From Candidatus Equinaster intestinalis (GTDB lineage: Bacteria; Bacillota_A; Clostridia; Oscillospirales; Acutalibacteraceae), in the NCBI GenBank assembly GCA_018065375.1, contig JAGHTJ010000088.1, positions 1 through 24,453 on the forward strand: a stretch of 24,453 bases of DNA. Direction: 5' to 3'. Shown here in pieces: positions 15,648 to 22,296 of the stretch (positions are counted from its first letter, which is position 1; each line of letters starts with the position of its first letter). The notes under the pieces are model-generated. The model made no database searches and had not been told where the DNA came from. It was given only the letters and a program-made list of their open reading frames with translations. A program made the translations under genes and the position numbers.

Positions 15648-15672
15648 CGGCAGAGACGGAATGTCTCTGCCG
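15648..15672 (-). terminator. Terminator of the sortase-LCP operon
   Basis: A perfect 10-bp GC-rich stem (15648-15657 with 15663-15672, loop GGAAT), then on the minus strand a run of seven T (complement of the A run at 15639-15645). It begins 7 nt past the LCP stop codon. Confidence 0.92.
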
Positions 15673-15678
15673 CAAAAT

Positions 15679-16830
15679 TTAATCTATTTTGGTGTAGAAC
15701 ATTTGAAGCACCGCTTCGAGCATAGCCGTTTTATCGGGAGTAAATTCAACCAAATTGTTTGCACCCATTTTACTCTCGCCCGAAAGGTTTTTGAATTCAA
15801 CGCCGGTATTAAACGAACCCGAAAGGAACGAGGAGGTTAAAAACGTGATTTGCGAGGTATCAATATCGGTGATTGTATAACCCTTTATGGCATTATAGCA
15901 ATTTATCGGAGTTAATATATTCTCCTTGGTTTTGGTTATCAGCTTATTTGCCATTGCCTTTAAAAATGCAACGAGCTGATTATTCATACGGTTATATGCC
16001 GCACCGACATTGGTTTTACTTCTGTATCGCAGAAAATCAAGGGCTTCATTTCCCAAAATATTATAGGTCTGTCCCTTTTTATACATTATACCGAGCGAGC
16101 CCTCAATATCCTCCTGCGGTGTGATTTTTACGCCGCCGAGCTTATCGGTTATAACGCCCACAGCCTGCATATTTACCTCAAAATATGAGTTTATCGGTAT
16201 ACCGTAAAGAAGTCTCGAAACGGCATCTACCGTGTTTTCACAGCTTTTTTCCTTACCGTCTCCGTAAGCGTAAGCAAGGCAGACCTGCTTTCTCTCGGTA
16301 CCGGCATAGTTGCCGTTGTTTGAATAAAGAGAAATATCGGTCATAGAGTCTCGAGGAATGGCAAGTATCGAGGTTTTTCCGGTTTTTGTATCCATTGCAA
16401 AAACGAAAAGACCGTCCGCCTGACCGGCCTTACCCGGTGTAGCCTCGTTTGTTTTTACATTATCGGTACCAATACAGAGTATCGTAGCAATATTTTCGTT
16501 GTATTTATACTTAACGCCGTTATAGATTACGGTATTCTCCTGGCTTTCGTAACCGTCAATATCCGATACGGTGAGGTTTACCTCCTGCGCGGCGCTGGTA
16601 AGCTCATCCTTGCCCTTATTTTTGAGTATCACAAAAATACCCGCAAGTATGCCGATAATAAGAAGAATTACAATCGGAATTATAAACCGCTTTTTCTGAT
16701 AAAACTTGCGGTTGGCCTTGTCCTTTTTGGTACGACCGTTTGAATATTTTTCTTCGAAATCCATTTCCTCATCAACATCTTGAGAAGGCAGAACGCTGAA
16801 ATCCGGGAACTGATTATTTTGTTCGCTCAT
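15679..16830 (-). CDS. LytR-CpsA-Psr (LCP) family protein
   Basis: 383 aa. A cytoplasmic N-terminus of about 48 residues (acidic, then basic YQKKR) precedes one membrane helix (about 49-69) and an extracellular LCP domain. Family residues are visible: the Asp in QADGLFVFAMD, the Arg in AIPRDSM and the Arg pair in FLRYRSK near the C-terminal part. LCP enzymes transfer lipid-linked polymers such as teichoic acids or capsule to peptidoglycan. Its start lies inside the sortase gene (17-nt overlap), so the two are translationally linked and probably act together at the cell wall. Confidence 0.9.
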   Translation of the reverse strand: MSEQNNQFPDFSVLPSQDVDEEMDFEEKYSNGRTKKDKANRKFYQKKRFIIPIVILLIIGILAGIFVILKNKGKDELTSAAQEVNLTVSDIDGYESQENTVIYNGVKYKYNENIATILCIGTDNVKTNEATPGKAGQADGLFVFAMDTKTGKTSILAIPRDSMTDISLYSNNGNYAGTERKQVCLAYAYGDGKEKSCENTVDAVSRLLYGIPINSYFEVNMQAVGVITDKLGGVKITPQEDIEGSLGIMYKKGQTYNILGNEALDFLRYRSKTNVGAAYNRMNNQLVAFLKAMANKLITKTKENILTPINCYNAIKGYTITDIDTSQITFLTSSFLSGSFNTGVEFKNLSGESKMGANNLVEFTPDKTAMLEAVLQMFYTKID

Positions 16831-17590
16831 CTGAAATTCTTACTCCTTGAACTAAAAATCTGTATTTTTCACTGCTGGTGCAGGTGCTTAAGGTGAGCAG
16901 CTTTGTTTGCTCGGAAAGATTTGAAGGACGCGTATTTGCCGAAAGAATATCCGGCTTTTTTACAAATTCAAGATAATTCTTGAATACCTCCTCATTTCTG
17001 AAATCAAAAGAATTCAGCAAATGACGGCTATCATACTTATACGCGGCAATTATTTCGTATGTCATAATATGTCCGGGTATGTAAATGTAAACATACCGGT
17101 TTTCATCGAAAAATTCCTTATTACTGAAGCTGTGAAGCGCGCGGAACATCGAGCCGTCCTTCATATTGTGGCCGTAAAGCACGGTATTGGGGTCACCGAA
17201 ATTGGGCGAATTATAAACCTCGGCATAAATCGCGCCCTTGCGGTCTTCTTTACCGTAAGCATCGTGGGAAAGATAAAAAGCATTATCATTGAAGCTTTGC
17301 GCCACGGGATAATCAATAACCGTTCCGGGAATTTTTATCCATGCAAATATTTCGGGATTTTTAGCCTGCAGGGAAGCAAAATCAATCGGATTATCGGGTA
17401 AATTTTCTTCCTCGCTCTGCGCGCTTGATACCGGCTTATTATCGACTTCATTTTCCCCTTTTCCGGAAAAGAAAATGAAATATCCCGCCAGCAAAAAGCA
17501 GATAATTAAAAATATTATGAAAATAATCAGAATGATTTTTTTCTTATTTTCCTTATTCTTATCGTTACCGTCTCGCTGAAAATCTTCCAT
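16814..17590 (-). CDS. Class B sortase
   Basis: 258 aa. An N-terminal basic stretch and one membrane helix (about 19-41) anchor the enzyme. The catalytic triad is His141 in LYGHNM, Cys237 in TLSTCTSS, and probably Arg244 in EKYRFLVQG. WIKIPGTVIDYPV and YLSHDAYGK are class B motifs. Sortases cut a sorting signal between Thr and the next residue and join the protein to cell-wall peptide. From established work, C. difficile SrtB recognises SPKTG-like motifs; the separately promoted gene just upstream (17763-18488) encodes exactly SPKTG, making it the likely substrate. SD GAGG; own consensus promoter. Confidence 0.93.
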   Translation of the reverse strand: MEDFQRDGNDKNKENKKKIILIIFIIFLIICFLLAGYFIFFSGKGENEVDNKPVSSAQSEEENLPDNPIDFASLQAKNPEIFAWIKIPGTVIDYPVAQSFNDNAFYLSHDAYGKEDRKGAIYAEVYNSPNFGDPNTVLYGHNMKDGSMFRALHSFSNKEFFDENRYVYIYIPGHIMTYEIIAAYKYDSRHLLNSFDFRNEEVFKNYLEFVKKPDILSANTRPSNLSEQTKLLTLSTCTSSEKYRFLVQGVRISDERTK

Positions 17591-17626
17591 TGTTTTAACC
17601 TCAAATCAATATGTGAGTATATAAAC

Positions 17627-17655
17627 ATTATATAAAAAATCAAGAATTCTGTCAA
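17627..17655 (-). promoter_or_regulatory. Consensus sigma-A promoter of the sortase operon
   Basis: On the minus strand exact TTGACA (complement of 17650-17655), 17 bp, exact TATAAT (complement of 17627-17632). Predicted start near 17620, about 30 nt before the sortase ATG. Confidence 0.88.
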
Positions 17656-17718
17656 GTGTGCTACATCAAAAAACGTTCTCCAAATTACGCCGAAAAAGAA
17701 TATAAAACGACAAAAAAA

Positions 17719-17743
17719 CGGTCAGCCCGAAACGAGCTGACCG
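17719..17743 (-). terminator. Terminator of the SPKTG-protein gene
   Basis: 8-bp GC-rich stem (17719-17726 with 17736-17743) followed on the minus strand by seven T (complement of the A run at 17712-17718). It separates the SPKTG gene from the sortase promoter. Confidence 0.88.
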
Positions 17744-17762
17744 CAAATTAAACTATTTAAAC

Positions 17763-18488
17763 TTATGCCTTTGCGGACTTTTTGATTACAAGGAGTGAAC
17801 CTGCCGCAAGGGTAATTACCATCATTGCACCGAGAACTGCGCTGCTATCACCGGTTTTAGGTGAATCACTTTCACGCTTGGTATCGGTATAAACGATAGC
17901 GCAGGTTGAGAATTTATTGGTATCAAAGGTAAGAGATTTTACCATAAGAGCATTATCAGCAAAAACGGTGGGGATTACCTCAACCTTACCGTCATAATAG
18001 CGAATGAGCTTATAGGTTCTTACAACCGATTTATCGGTATTGATAATATCGGTGGGGATACCTATTTTAATGGTTAAATCCTTCTTGGTCTCCTTAATTA
18101 TTTCGGGGTCGTCCTCACCTATCTGCTTGGAAAGGATAAGGTCAACATAGGCGCCGAATTCGCTTTTGATTTCCTTGGTTTTCTTCATAACCGCATCGTT
18201 GGTCTGCTTCGGAATTTCAGAAATAGCTCTTCTTATAACCTCAAGCCAGATTCTCATATCAACCTGCTTTTTGGTTGCATTTTCCCAATCCTCGGGAGTT
18301 ATAACGATTTCGATAACCTCTTTCTCGGGGGTTACGAGCTCGGGGCCTTCTACTTCTACATCGGGGTCAAAATCTTCAATATCCGAACCGGTAGGGCTGA
18401 TAATCGGGTCTTTTGCTTTGGCAGATACGCCGAAAGCGCATGAAAAAACGAGTGCAATAGCGCAAATCATAACGAGTAATTTTTTCAT
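17763..18488 (-). CDS. Cell-wall-anchored surface protein with SPKTG signal
   Basis: 241 aa from the second of two adjacent ATGs (18488; the first is at 18491); GAGGTG is 4 or 7 nt upstream. An earlier in-frame ATG at 18530 lies upstream of the predicted transcription start. Residues 1-23 are a signal peptide (MKKLLVMICAIALVFSCAFG, cut probably after VSA). The middle is Asp/Glu/Lys/Pro-rich, with a segment resembling common C-terminal regions of Clostridial surface proteins (VKSLTFDTNKFSTCAIVYTD). The C-terminus is a sorting signal: SPKTG at about 209-213, a hydrophobic stretch, then KKSAKA. It should be secreted and linked to the wall by the adjacent sortase. The body's function is unknown. 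Confidence 0.85.
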   Translation of the reverse strand: MKKLLVMICAIALVFSCAFGVSAKAKDPIISPTGSDIEDFDPDVEVEGPELVTPEKEVIEIVITPEDWENATKKQVDMRIWLEVIRRAISEIPKQTNDAVMKKTKEIKSEFGAYVDLILSKQIGEDDPEIIKETKKDLTIKIGIPTDIINTDKSVVRTYKLIRYYDGKVEVIPTVFADNALMVKSLTFDTNKFSTCAIVYTDTKRESDSPKTGDSSAVLGAMMVITLAAGSLLVIKKSAKA

Positions 18489-18521
18489 CATAATACACCT
18501 CACTATATTTTTAACAGAGTT

Positions 18522-18550
18522 ATTATACACTATATTTTTCGAATTGTAAA
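18522..18550 (-). promoter_or_regulatory. Sigma-A promoter of the SPKTG-protein gene
   Basis: On the minus strand TTTACA (complement of 18545-18550), 17 bp, exact TATAAT (complement of 18522-18527). Predicted start near 18515, which excludes the more upstream ATG at 18530 as the start codon. Confidence 0.83.
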
Positions 18551-18597
18551 GAGCTTTTTTAAACTTTTTAATATTTTTTTAAGAAGGTCAAAACCGA

Positions 18598-18626
18598 TTG
18601 ACAAAACCGGTTTTTAAATATACAAT
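18598..18626 (+). promoter_or_regulatory. Promoter of the small lipoprotein gene with internal palindrome
   Basis: TTGACA (18598-18603), 17 bp, TACAAT (18621-18626). The spacer contains the perfect 12-bp palindrome AAAACCGGTTTT (18603-18614), and the half-site CAAAACCG is repeated 13 bp upstream (18589-18596 and 18602-18609). This looks like an operator. Predicted start near 18633, on the SD itself. Confidence 0.72.
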
Positions 18627-18644
18627 GATTTCGGAGATGATTTT

Positions 18645-19148
18645 ATGAAAAAGTTTTTCTGCATTATGCTGGCTTTACTGATTACAGCGGCGTTTGCGGG
18701 CTGTAAAAAGGAAGAAAAGGGCGATAACAATACCGCTTCTTCAAGTTCGCAAACCGAAAGCTCTGCATCGGATAGTTCTTCGAAACAAAGTGACAGTTCG
18801 GAGGTTTTACAGAACAAATTATTTAAAAAAGGCATTTGGGGTGTCAGCCTTGAAGGCAAGGCGGTAGCTCTTTACAGCTTCACCGAGGACGGAAAAAACT
18901 GCCGCCATTATTCAGCCGATGACGGTTCGATGGTTGACTTCGATTACGAAGCGGTGGGCAGCAACAGCGATTATATTTTCCACATGACAACCTATAACAG
19001 CGATGTTGAGGCATCTATAGTTTTTCTTGACGAAAACACCGCCGGCCTTATCTGGGAAACCCTTGAGCAGGAAAAAATCGTATTTATAGCCGACAAACCC
19101 CTTGACGAATATCTTAAAAGCGTGGATATAAACGATATTGTTTTGTAA
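18645..19148 (+). CDS. Small putative lipoprotein
   Basis: 167 aa. A type II signal peptide (MKKFFCIMLALLITAAFAG then Cys20) predicts diacylglycerol attachment to Cys20, with processing by LspA, also encoded in the window. A Ser-rich linker (about 30-52) leads to a beta-rich domain of about 110 residues (GIWGVSLEGKAVALYSFTED and onward) of no family I recognise. It may be a small beta-barrel or beta-sandwich binding domain; this is only a guess from alternating hydrophobic strands. ATG at 18645 with GGAGATGA 4-5 nt upstream. It is divergent from the SPKTG gene and apparently monocistronic. The palindrome in its promoter suggests specific regulation. Confidence 0.78.
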   Translation: MKKFFCIMLALLITAAFAGCKKEEKGDNNTASSSSQTESSASDSSSKQSDSSEVLQNKLFKKGIWGVSLEGKAVALYSFTEDGKNCRHYSADDGSMVDFDYEAVGSNSDYIFHMTTYNSDVEASIVFLDENTAGLIWETLEQEKIVFIADKPLDEYLKSVDINDIVL

Positions 19149-19161
19149 TAGGAAATAATTC

Positions 19162-19190
19162 TTGACAAAATGCGGAACATATTATAAGAT
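19162..19190 (+). promoter_or_regulatory. Promoter of the tRNA-Leu region
   Basis: TTGACA (19162-19167), 17 bp, TAAGAT (19185-19190). Predicted start near 19197. It would transcribe the tRNA-like structured RNA and then the tRNA-Leu. One arm of the inverted repeat 19169-19207 fills its spacer and the -10 lies in the loop. Confidence 0.65.
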
Positions 19191-19207
19191 ATTATATGTT
19201 CCGCATT
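19169..19207. repeat. 14-bp perfect inverted repeat over a promoter
   Basis: AATGCGGAACATAT (19169-19182) and ATATGTTCCGCATT (19194-19207), loop 11 nt. It begins 20 nt past the lipoprotein stop. As a terminator it is poor, because only scattered T follow it on the plus strand. As a DNA dyad it frames the -10 box of the tRNA-region promoter and could be an operator. Confidence 0.7.
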
Positions 19208-19216
19208 ATTATATTG

Positions 19217-19342
19217 TATGCCGCTGTGGTGGAATAGGCAGTTTTGCGCCGAGCGCACCCGGTGGGTGATACAGCGAGAGCGCAAAAGACGCCGCGGTCG
19301 AAGGTTTTAGGTGCTCGGCACCGAAAAAGCTTCGGGAACCGC
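19217..19342 (+). ncRNA. tRNA-like 5' end fused to a GC-rich folded RNA segment
   Basis: Positions 19217-19241 are identical to the tRNA-Leu 5' end at 19387-19411 (acceptor 5' strand, D-arm start), but the D-stem partner, anticodon arm, T arm and 3' acceptor strand are all absent. Instead two strong helices follow. Helix 1 pairs 19237-19239 with 19291-19293 and TTTTGCGC (19242-19249) with GCGCAAAA (19280-19287), enclosing a CACCC-GGT-GGGTG hairpin (19256-19268). Helix 2 is one long imperfect hairpin, 19294-19342, of 5+5+4+5 pairs closing GGTGC-TCG-GCACC. Paired arms on both sides and GC content far above the flanks suggest a functional or recently functional RNA. I recognise no known RNA family. 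It could be a processed leader, a tRNA-derived element or a decayed insertion. Confidence 0.5.
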
Positions 19343-19386
19343 AAGGGTCACATAAACACTTAATTAGCAGAACAAAATACAGCATA

Positions 19387-19411
19387 TATGCCGCTGTGGT
19401 GGAATAGGCAG
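19387..19411 (+). repeat. 25-nt direct repeat, second copy (first copy 19217-19241)
   Basis: The two copies match exactly over 25 nt and are 170 bp apart. They include TAT plus the first 22 nt of tRNA-Leu. Recombination between them would delete 170 bp and place the promoter at 19162 directly upstream of the tRNA. Confidence 0.95.
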
Positions 19412-19476
19412 ACACAAGGGACTTAAAATCCCTCGGTAGCGATACCGTACCGGTTCAAGTCCGGTCAGCGGCACCA
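19390..19476 (+). tRNA. tRNA-Leu (anticodon UAA)
   Basis: 87 nt including an encoded CCA. The acceptor stem GCCGCTG (19390-19396) pairs with CAGCGGC (19466-19472), with discriminator A and CCA at 19474-19476. D stem GTG/CAC; anticodon stem AGGGA/TCCCT around CTTAAAA gives anticodon TAA; a long class II variable arm (GGTA-GCGA-TACC); T arm ACCGG-TTCAAGT-CCGGT. It decodes UUA. A37 is present, the site for MiaA and MiaB encoded in this window. Confidence 0.97.
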
Positions 19477-19522
19477 AAATCCCTTAAGAGTTTATCCTTA
19501 CAGTTAAACATTTAAGGGGTTT
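19477..19522 (+). terminator. Terminator of tRNA-Leu
   Basis: AAATCCCTTAA (19477-19487) pairs with TTAAGGGGTTT (19512-19522), 11 pairs with one G-T, loop 24 nt, followed by a T-rich stretch. A TATAAT at 19526-19531 directly after it could be the -10 box of the next gene, but I see no good -35. Confidence 0.7.
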
Positions 19523-19552
19523 TATTATAATTTTTAAAGGGAAGTTTTTGCT

Positions 19553-20260
19553 ATGCCAAAAAATTTACTCAAAAAGCTTAATATAGCATATATTAAAGCC
19601 GGAATCAAAAAATATTGGACAATAGCTTTGGATAAAATCATCGATTTTTTAAGAAACTGCTATTACTCGTTTTTGAAATGCCGCTTAAAAAACATCAACC
19701 CGCCTCCGTCTATTATTGCTTCCGACTGTTTCGGAGGCTTTATGTATCACAATTTAGGTCTTCAATTCCGCAGCCCTACCGTTAATTTACTTATCGAAAA
19801 ATCAAATTTTATAGAATTTGTAACTCACCTGAAGGAATACCTCGCTGCCGAGCTCACCGAAATAACCGATAATTCTGTTACATATCCTGTGGGTTTATTA
19901 AAATACGGTGATAATTCTGTTAGAATAGACTTTATGCACTACAAAACCTTTGAACAGGCAAAACAAAAATGGGAAGAGCGCAAAAAGCGTGTTTCATTTG
20001 ATAACATTTGCATTGTTCAGCTTATAGCAGACGTAACCGAAGACGACATAAAGGCATTTGACAAGTTGCCCTTCGAAAGCAAAATGCTTGTTGCAAACAA
20101 AAACCCCATCGGCAGTAAAAATGTAGTTGTTCATCCGGTATTCAGTGATAAGAATTACACGCACGGTCAAATACTTTCATACAAGCACAGATTTTCAATT
20201 AAGAAATATATGGATTCAATAGATTACGTATCCTTCTTAAATTCGATAAAACACAAATAA
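19553..20260 (+). CDS. DUF1919-family protein (cell-surface polysaccharide type)
   Basis: 235 aa, no signal peptide or clear membrane helix. IIASDCFGGFMYHNLGLQFR (about 58-77) followed by SPTVNLLI, and then FVTHLKEYLAAEL, are the hallmark of DUF1919, a family often found in exopolysaccharide and capsule loci, where it is thought to decorate or transfer sugars; biochemical function is not established. YPVGLLKYGDNSVRIDFMHY and the C-terminal region also match the family plan. ATG at 19553 with AAAGGGAAG upstream. It lies alone between the tRNA-Leu terminator and its own strong terminator, convergent to a membrane acyltransferase that may work on the same kind of glycan. Confidence 0.8.
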   Translation: MPKNLLKKLNIAYIKAGIKKYWTIALDKIIDFLRNCYYSFLKCRLKNINPPPSIIASDCFGGFMYHNLGLQFRSPTVNLLIEKSNFIEFVTHLKEYLAAELTEITDNSVTYPVGLLKYGDNSVRIDFMHYKTFEQAKQKWEERKKRVSFDNICIVQLIADVTEDDIKAFDKLPFESKMLVANKNPIGSKNVVVHPVFSDKNYTHGQILSYKHRFSIKKYMDSIDYVSFLNSIKHK

Positions 20261-20272
20261 TCTTTAAACTGA

Positions 20273-20308
20273 AAACTCCTTATCGCTTCTGCGGTAAGGA
20301 GTTTTTTT
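20273..20308 (+). terminator. Terminator of the DUF1919 gene
   Basis: A 14-bp stem (20273-20286 with 20291-20304, one T-G pair, loop of 4) runs into a run of seven T (20302-20308). Very typical. On the minus strand it offers only four T, so it may weakly terminate the acyltransferase transcript too. Confidence 0.93.
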
Positions 20309-20339
20309 AAATCATTTTCATAAATCTCATTAGAATTAT
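20309..20339 (-). pseudogene. Remnant copy of the ttcA-like 3' end
   Basis: 31 nt matching 21419-21449, the last codons of the ttcA-like gene, at 28 of 31 positions. Translated in the matching minus frame it reads NSNEIYENDF against NFNELYENDF, so similarity holds at protein level. It lies 16 nt past the acyltransferase stop and runs up to the T run of the DUF1919 terminator. It is too short to be functional and looks like a displaced gene end. Confidence 0.7.
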
Positions 20340-20355
20340 ATTTTCTATAATAAAT

Positions 20356-21396
20356 TTATGATATAAGCAATTTTAAATGCTTGAATTTTTCTTTCCTCGT
20401 TAAATATTCAAACAAGAAGCCTATTGCTATAGTAATTACAAGGGCGGTTAAATTTTCAATGTATTGCGGCGGCAAATAATGGAAAATTTTGTTTACGGCT
20501 GCGCATCCCCAGGATACAAACTGATAAATAAGGAAATGCGCATAAAAAACAATCATACCTGAAACCCGTAATTTTTTATATATTGCATTGGGTTTTAACT
20601 GCGCATGAGTTGCAATATACATCATAAAGAAAACTGTCGGAAACAGCATTATGCTTAAGGGAAAATCTTTTAAATTTTCAAGTTTGTTAATAAAAACTCT
20701 TTCTAAAAACATCAAAATTCCCGAAATAATCAGTCCGCATATTGCGGTTGTTTTGCTCAAGGTAATCTTTTTCTTGGCAAAAAGCAGACCCAAAAACATA
20801 AACGGTACTCCCATAAACAGTCCGTTGCAATTTGTGCCGAAAAGTGTAATATATGCTTTTACGGGATATTTTGCAACCTTATAAATCGGAGTTGCAACCA
20901 TAACTTTTGAATATGTATCGCAAAGCAGCCATATTAAATATAATACGCCCGAAACTATTGCCATTTTTTTGAAGGAAAACTTGCATTTTATCATAACGCC
21001 TATAATTATTACGGCAATTATTAACCCCCCCATGTACCACATCTGCGAATTTCCGCCGACAAATTGAACAATCAGCCATAATCCGTACAAGCATGCAATC
21101 TTTTTGACATATTTAATAATTATCTCCGAATCAAAGTTATTCAAATCAACCTTTCTGAATAGCAAAAATCCCGCCGATGTAAAATAAAACGGTACCGCAA
21201 TACGAGCCGCATAATTTCTTATATAATAATTGATAATATCGGCATGTTGAAACGCATCCGAAGAAAGCGGCGGAAGGTGTATGAAAAACACCAGAATTGC
21301 ACATACGAATTTCAAAACATCCATCATATAATAATTGGTTGTAAGCGGTAAATCGGATGCTGAAAAATTCCATTTTTTCAGTTTGTTTTCTTCCAT
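20356..21396 (-). CDS. Membrane acyltransferase (Acyltransferase_3 family)
   Basis: 346 aa, about ten hydrophobic helices. It opens with the family N-terminus MMDVLKFVCAILVFFIHLPP (about 23-42), which holds the conserved His for acyl transfer, and continues with RNYAARIAVPFYFTSAGFLL, where the R..VP.FF-like motif is typical. These enzymes O-acylate (often O-acetylate) glycans or wall polymers at the membrane; the target is unknown. ATG at 21396 with AGAGGGG about 7 nt upstream, 12 nt after the ttcA-like gene, so co-transcribed. It is flanked by direct repeats of the ttcA 3' end, suggesting that it was inserted there. Confidence 0.9.
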   Translation of the reverse strand: MEENKLKKWNFSASDLPLTTNYYMMDVLKFVCAILVFFIHLPPLSSDAFQHADIINYYIRNYAARIAVPFYFTSAGFLLFRKVDLNNFDSEIIIKYVKKIACLYGLWLIVQFVGGNSQMWYMGGLIIAVIIIGVMIKCKFSFKKMAIVSGVLYLIWLLCDTYSKVMVATPIYKVAKYPVKAYITLFGTNCNGLFMGVPFMFLGLLFAKKKITLSKTTAICGLIISGILMFLERVFINKLENLKDFPLSIMLFPTVFFMMYIATHAQLKPNAIYKKLRVSGMIVFYAHFLIYQFVSWGCAAVNKIFHYLPPQYIENLTALVITIAIGFLFEYLTRKEKFKHLKLLIS

Positions 21397-21408
21397 AAAT
21401 ATCCCCTC

Positions 21409-22248
21409 TTATATCTTAAAATCATTTTCATAAAGTTCATTAAAATTATGGGTTACGCCGTTATCGCGTTCTCGCACTCCCAGCAGATTTCCGATATTTA
21501 CATTATGCATACTGCGGAAAATATTATCATCGGCGTCCGGGTTTGTTTTTCTTATATCGGCAATAAGCCTTTTTATTTCCTTGCGCTTGGAAAGCTCCTC
21601 GTTTATTTCGCTCTCTACCGTAAATTTGCAGGCGCACCGCAGGAATTTAAGCTCGTTATAATTTGCCCATGCGATAATATCCCGCTCCTTTACCTTATAA
21701 AGCGGACGTATAAGCTCCATTCCCTCAAAATTTGTGCTGTGAAGCTTGGGAAGCATAGTCTTTATTTCGCTGGCGTAGGTCATACTCATAAGCAGGGTTT
21801 CGATAGCATCGTCAAAATGATGGCCGAGGGCAATTTTATTGCAGCCCTTTTCCTTTGCCTTGGCATAAAGATACCCTCTCCGCATTCTCGCGCAAAGGTA
21901 GCAGGGTGAACCTCCCGCCACGGTTACAACATCGAATATCTCGCTTTCGAATATATCTATCGGAATATTTAGAAGCTGTGCATTTTGTTCGAGAAGCTCT
22001 CTGTTTTCTTTATTGTAGCCCGGGTCCATAACGATAAATTCGAGCGAAAAAGGAACCTCGCTGTGCCTTTGCAATTCCTGCAAACATTTTGCCATCAGCA
22101 CCGAATCCTTGCCGCCCGATATACAAACGGCGATTTTATCGTTTTCGCTTATCAGAGAATAATCCTTCACCGCACCGATAAAGTTATTCCATATCGGCTT
22201 GCGGAATTTTTTTATTATACTTCTTTCGATTTCTCTGTATCTTTCCAT
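21409..22248 (-). CDS. TtcA-like tRNA thiolation protein (PP-loop ATPase)
   Basis: 279 aa. SGGKDS (44-49) is the PP-loop that adenylates the target base. Cys116 and Cys119 in SPCYLCARMRRGYLY, together with Cys205 and Cys207 in LRCACKF, are positioned as the cluster/catalytic cysteines of the TtcA group. LGHHFDDAIETLLM is also typical. TtcA makes 2-thiocytidine at position 32 of some tRNAs; Firmicute members of this group are less well defined, so the product is uncertain. The ATG at 22248 has GAGG 5 nt upstream. Its promoter (22278-22306) lies inside the asnA terminator region. The last 31 nt are duplicated at 20309-20339. Confidence 0.85.
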   Translation of the reverse strand: MERYREIERSIIKKFRKPIWNNFIGAVKDYSLISENDKIAVCISGGKDSVLMAKCLQELQRHSEVPFSLEFIVMDPGYNKENRELLEQNAQLLNIPIDIFESEIFDVVTVAGGSPCYLCARMRRGYLYAKAKEKGCNKIALGHHFDDAIETLLMSMTYASEIKTMLPKLHSTNFEGMELIRPLYKVKERDIIAWANYNELKFLRCACKFTVESEINEELSKRKEIKRLIADIRKTNPDADDNIFRSMHNVNIGNLLGVRERDNGVTHNFNELYENDFKI

Positions 22249-22262
22249 AACTACCTCAAAAA

Positions 22263-22296
22263 AATAAGTTCCCTATAATTATAAAGGGAACTTATT
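22263..22296 (-). terminator. asnA terminator hairpin
   Basis: Perfect 12-bp inverted repeat (22263-22274 with 22285-22296, loop 10). On the minus strand it is followed by a run of T (complement of 22258-22264) and then directly by the ttcA SD GAGG. The loop contains the -10 box of the ttcA promoter. Confidence 0.85.

Noticed and set aside
19218..19310. A 30-codon ATG frame beginning MPLWWNRQ
   Set aside because: It is simply the tRNA-Leu 5' sequence read as protein, followed by an Arg-rich run from the GC-rich helices, with no SD. The RNA structure explains the sequence better.
19242..19389. A group I intron, T-box, SRP RNA or RNase P RNA
   Set aside because: No conserved core of any of these was found. 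The tRNA part breaks in the D loop and not in the anticodon loop, and there is no AGGGTGG-type T-box motif, no GGAAG SRP loop and no GAGGAAAGTC of RNase P.
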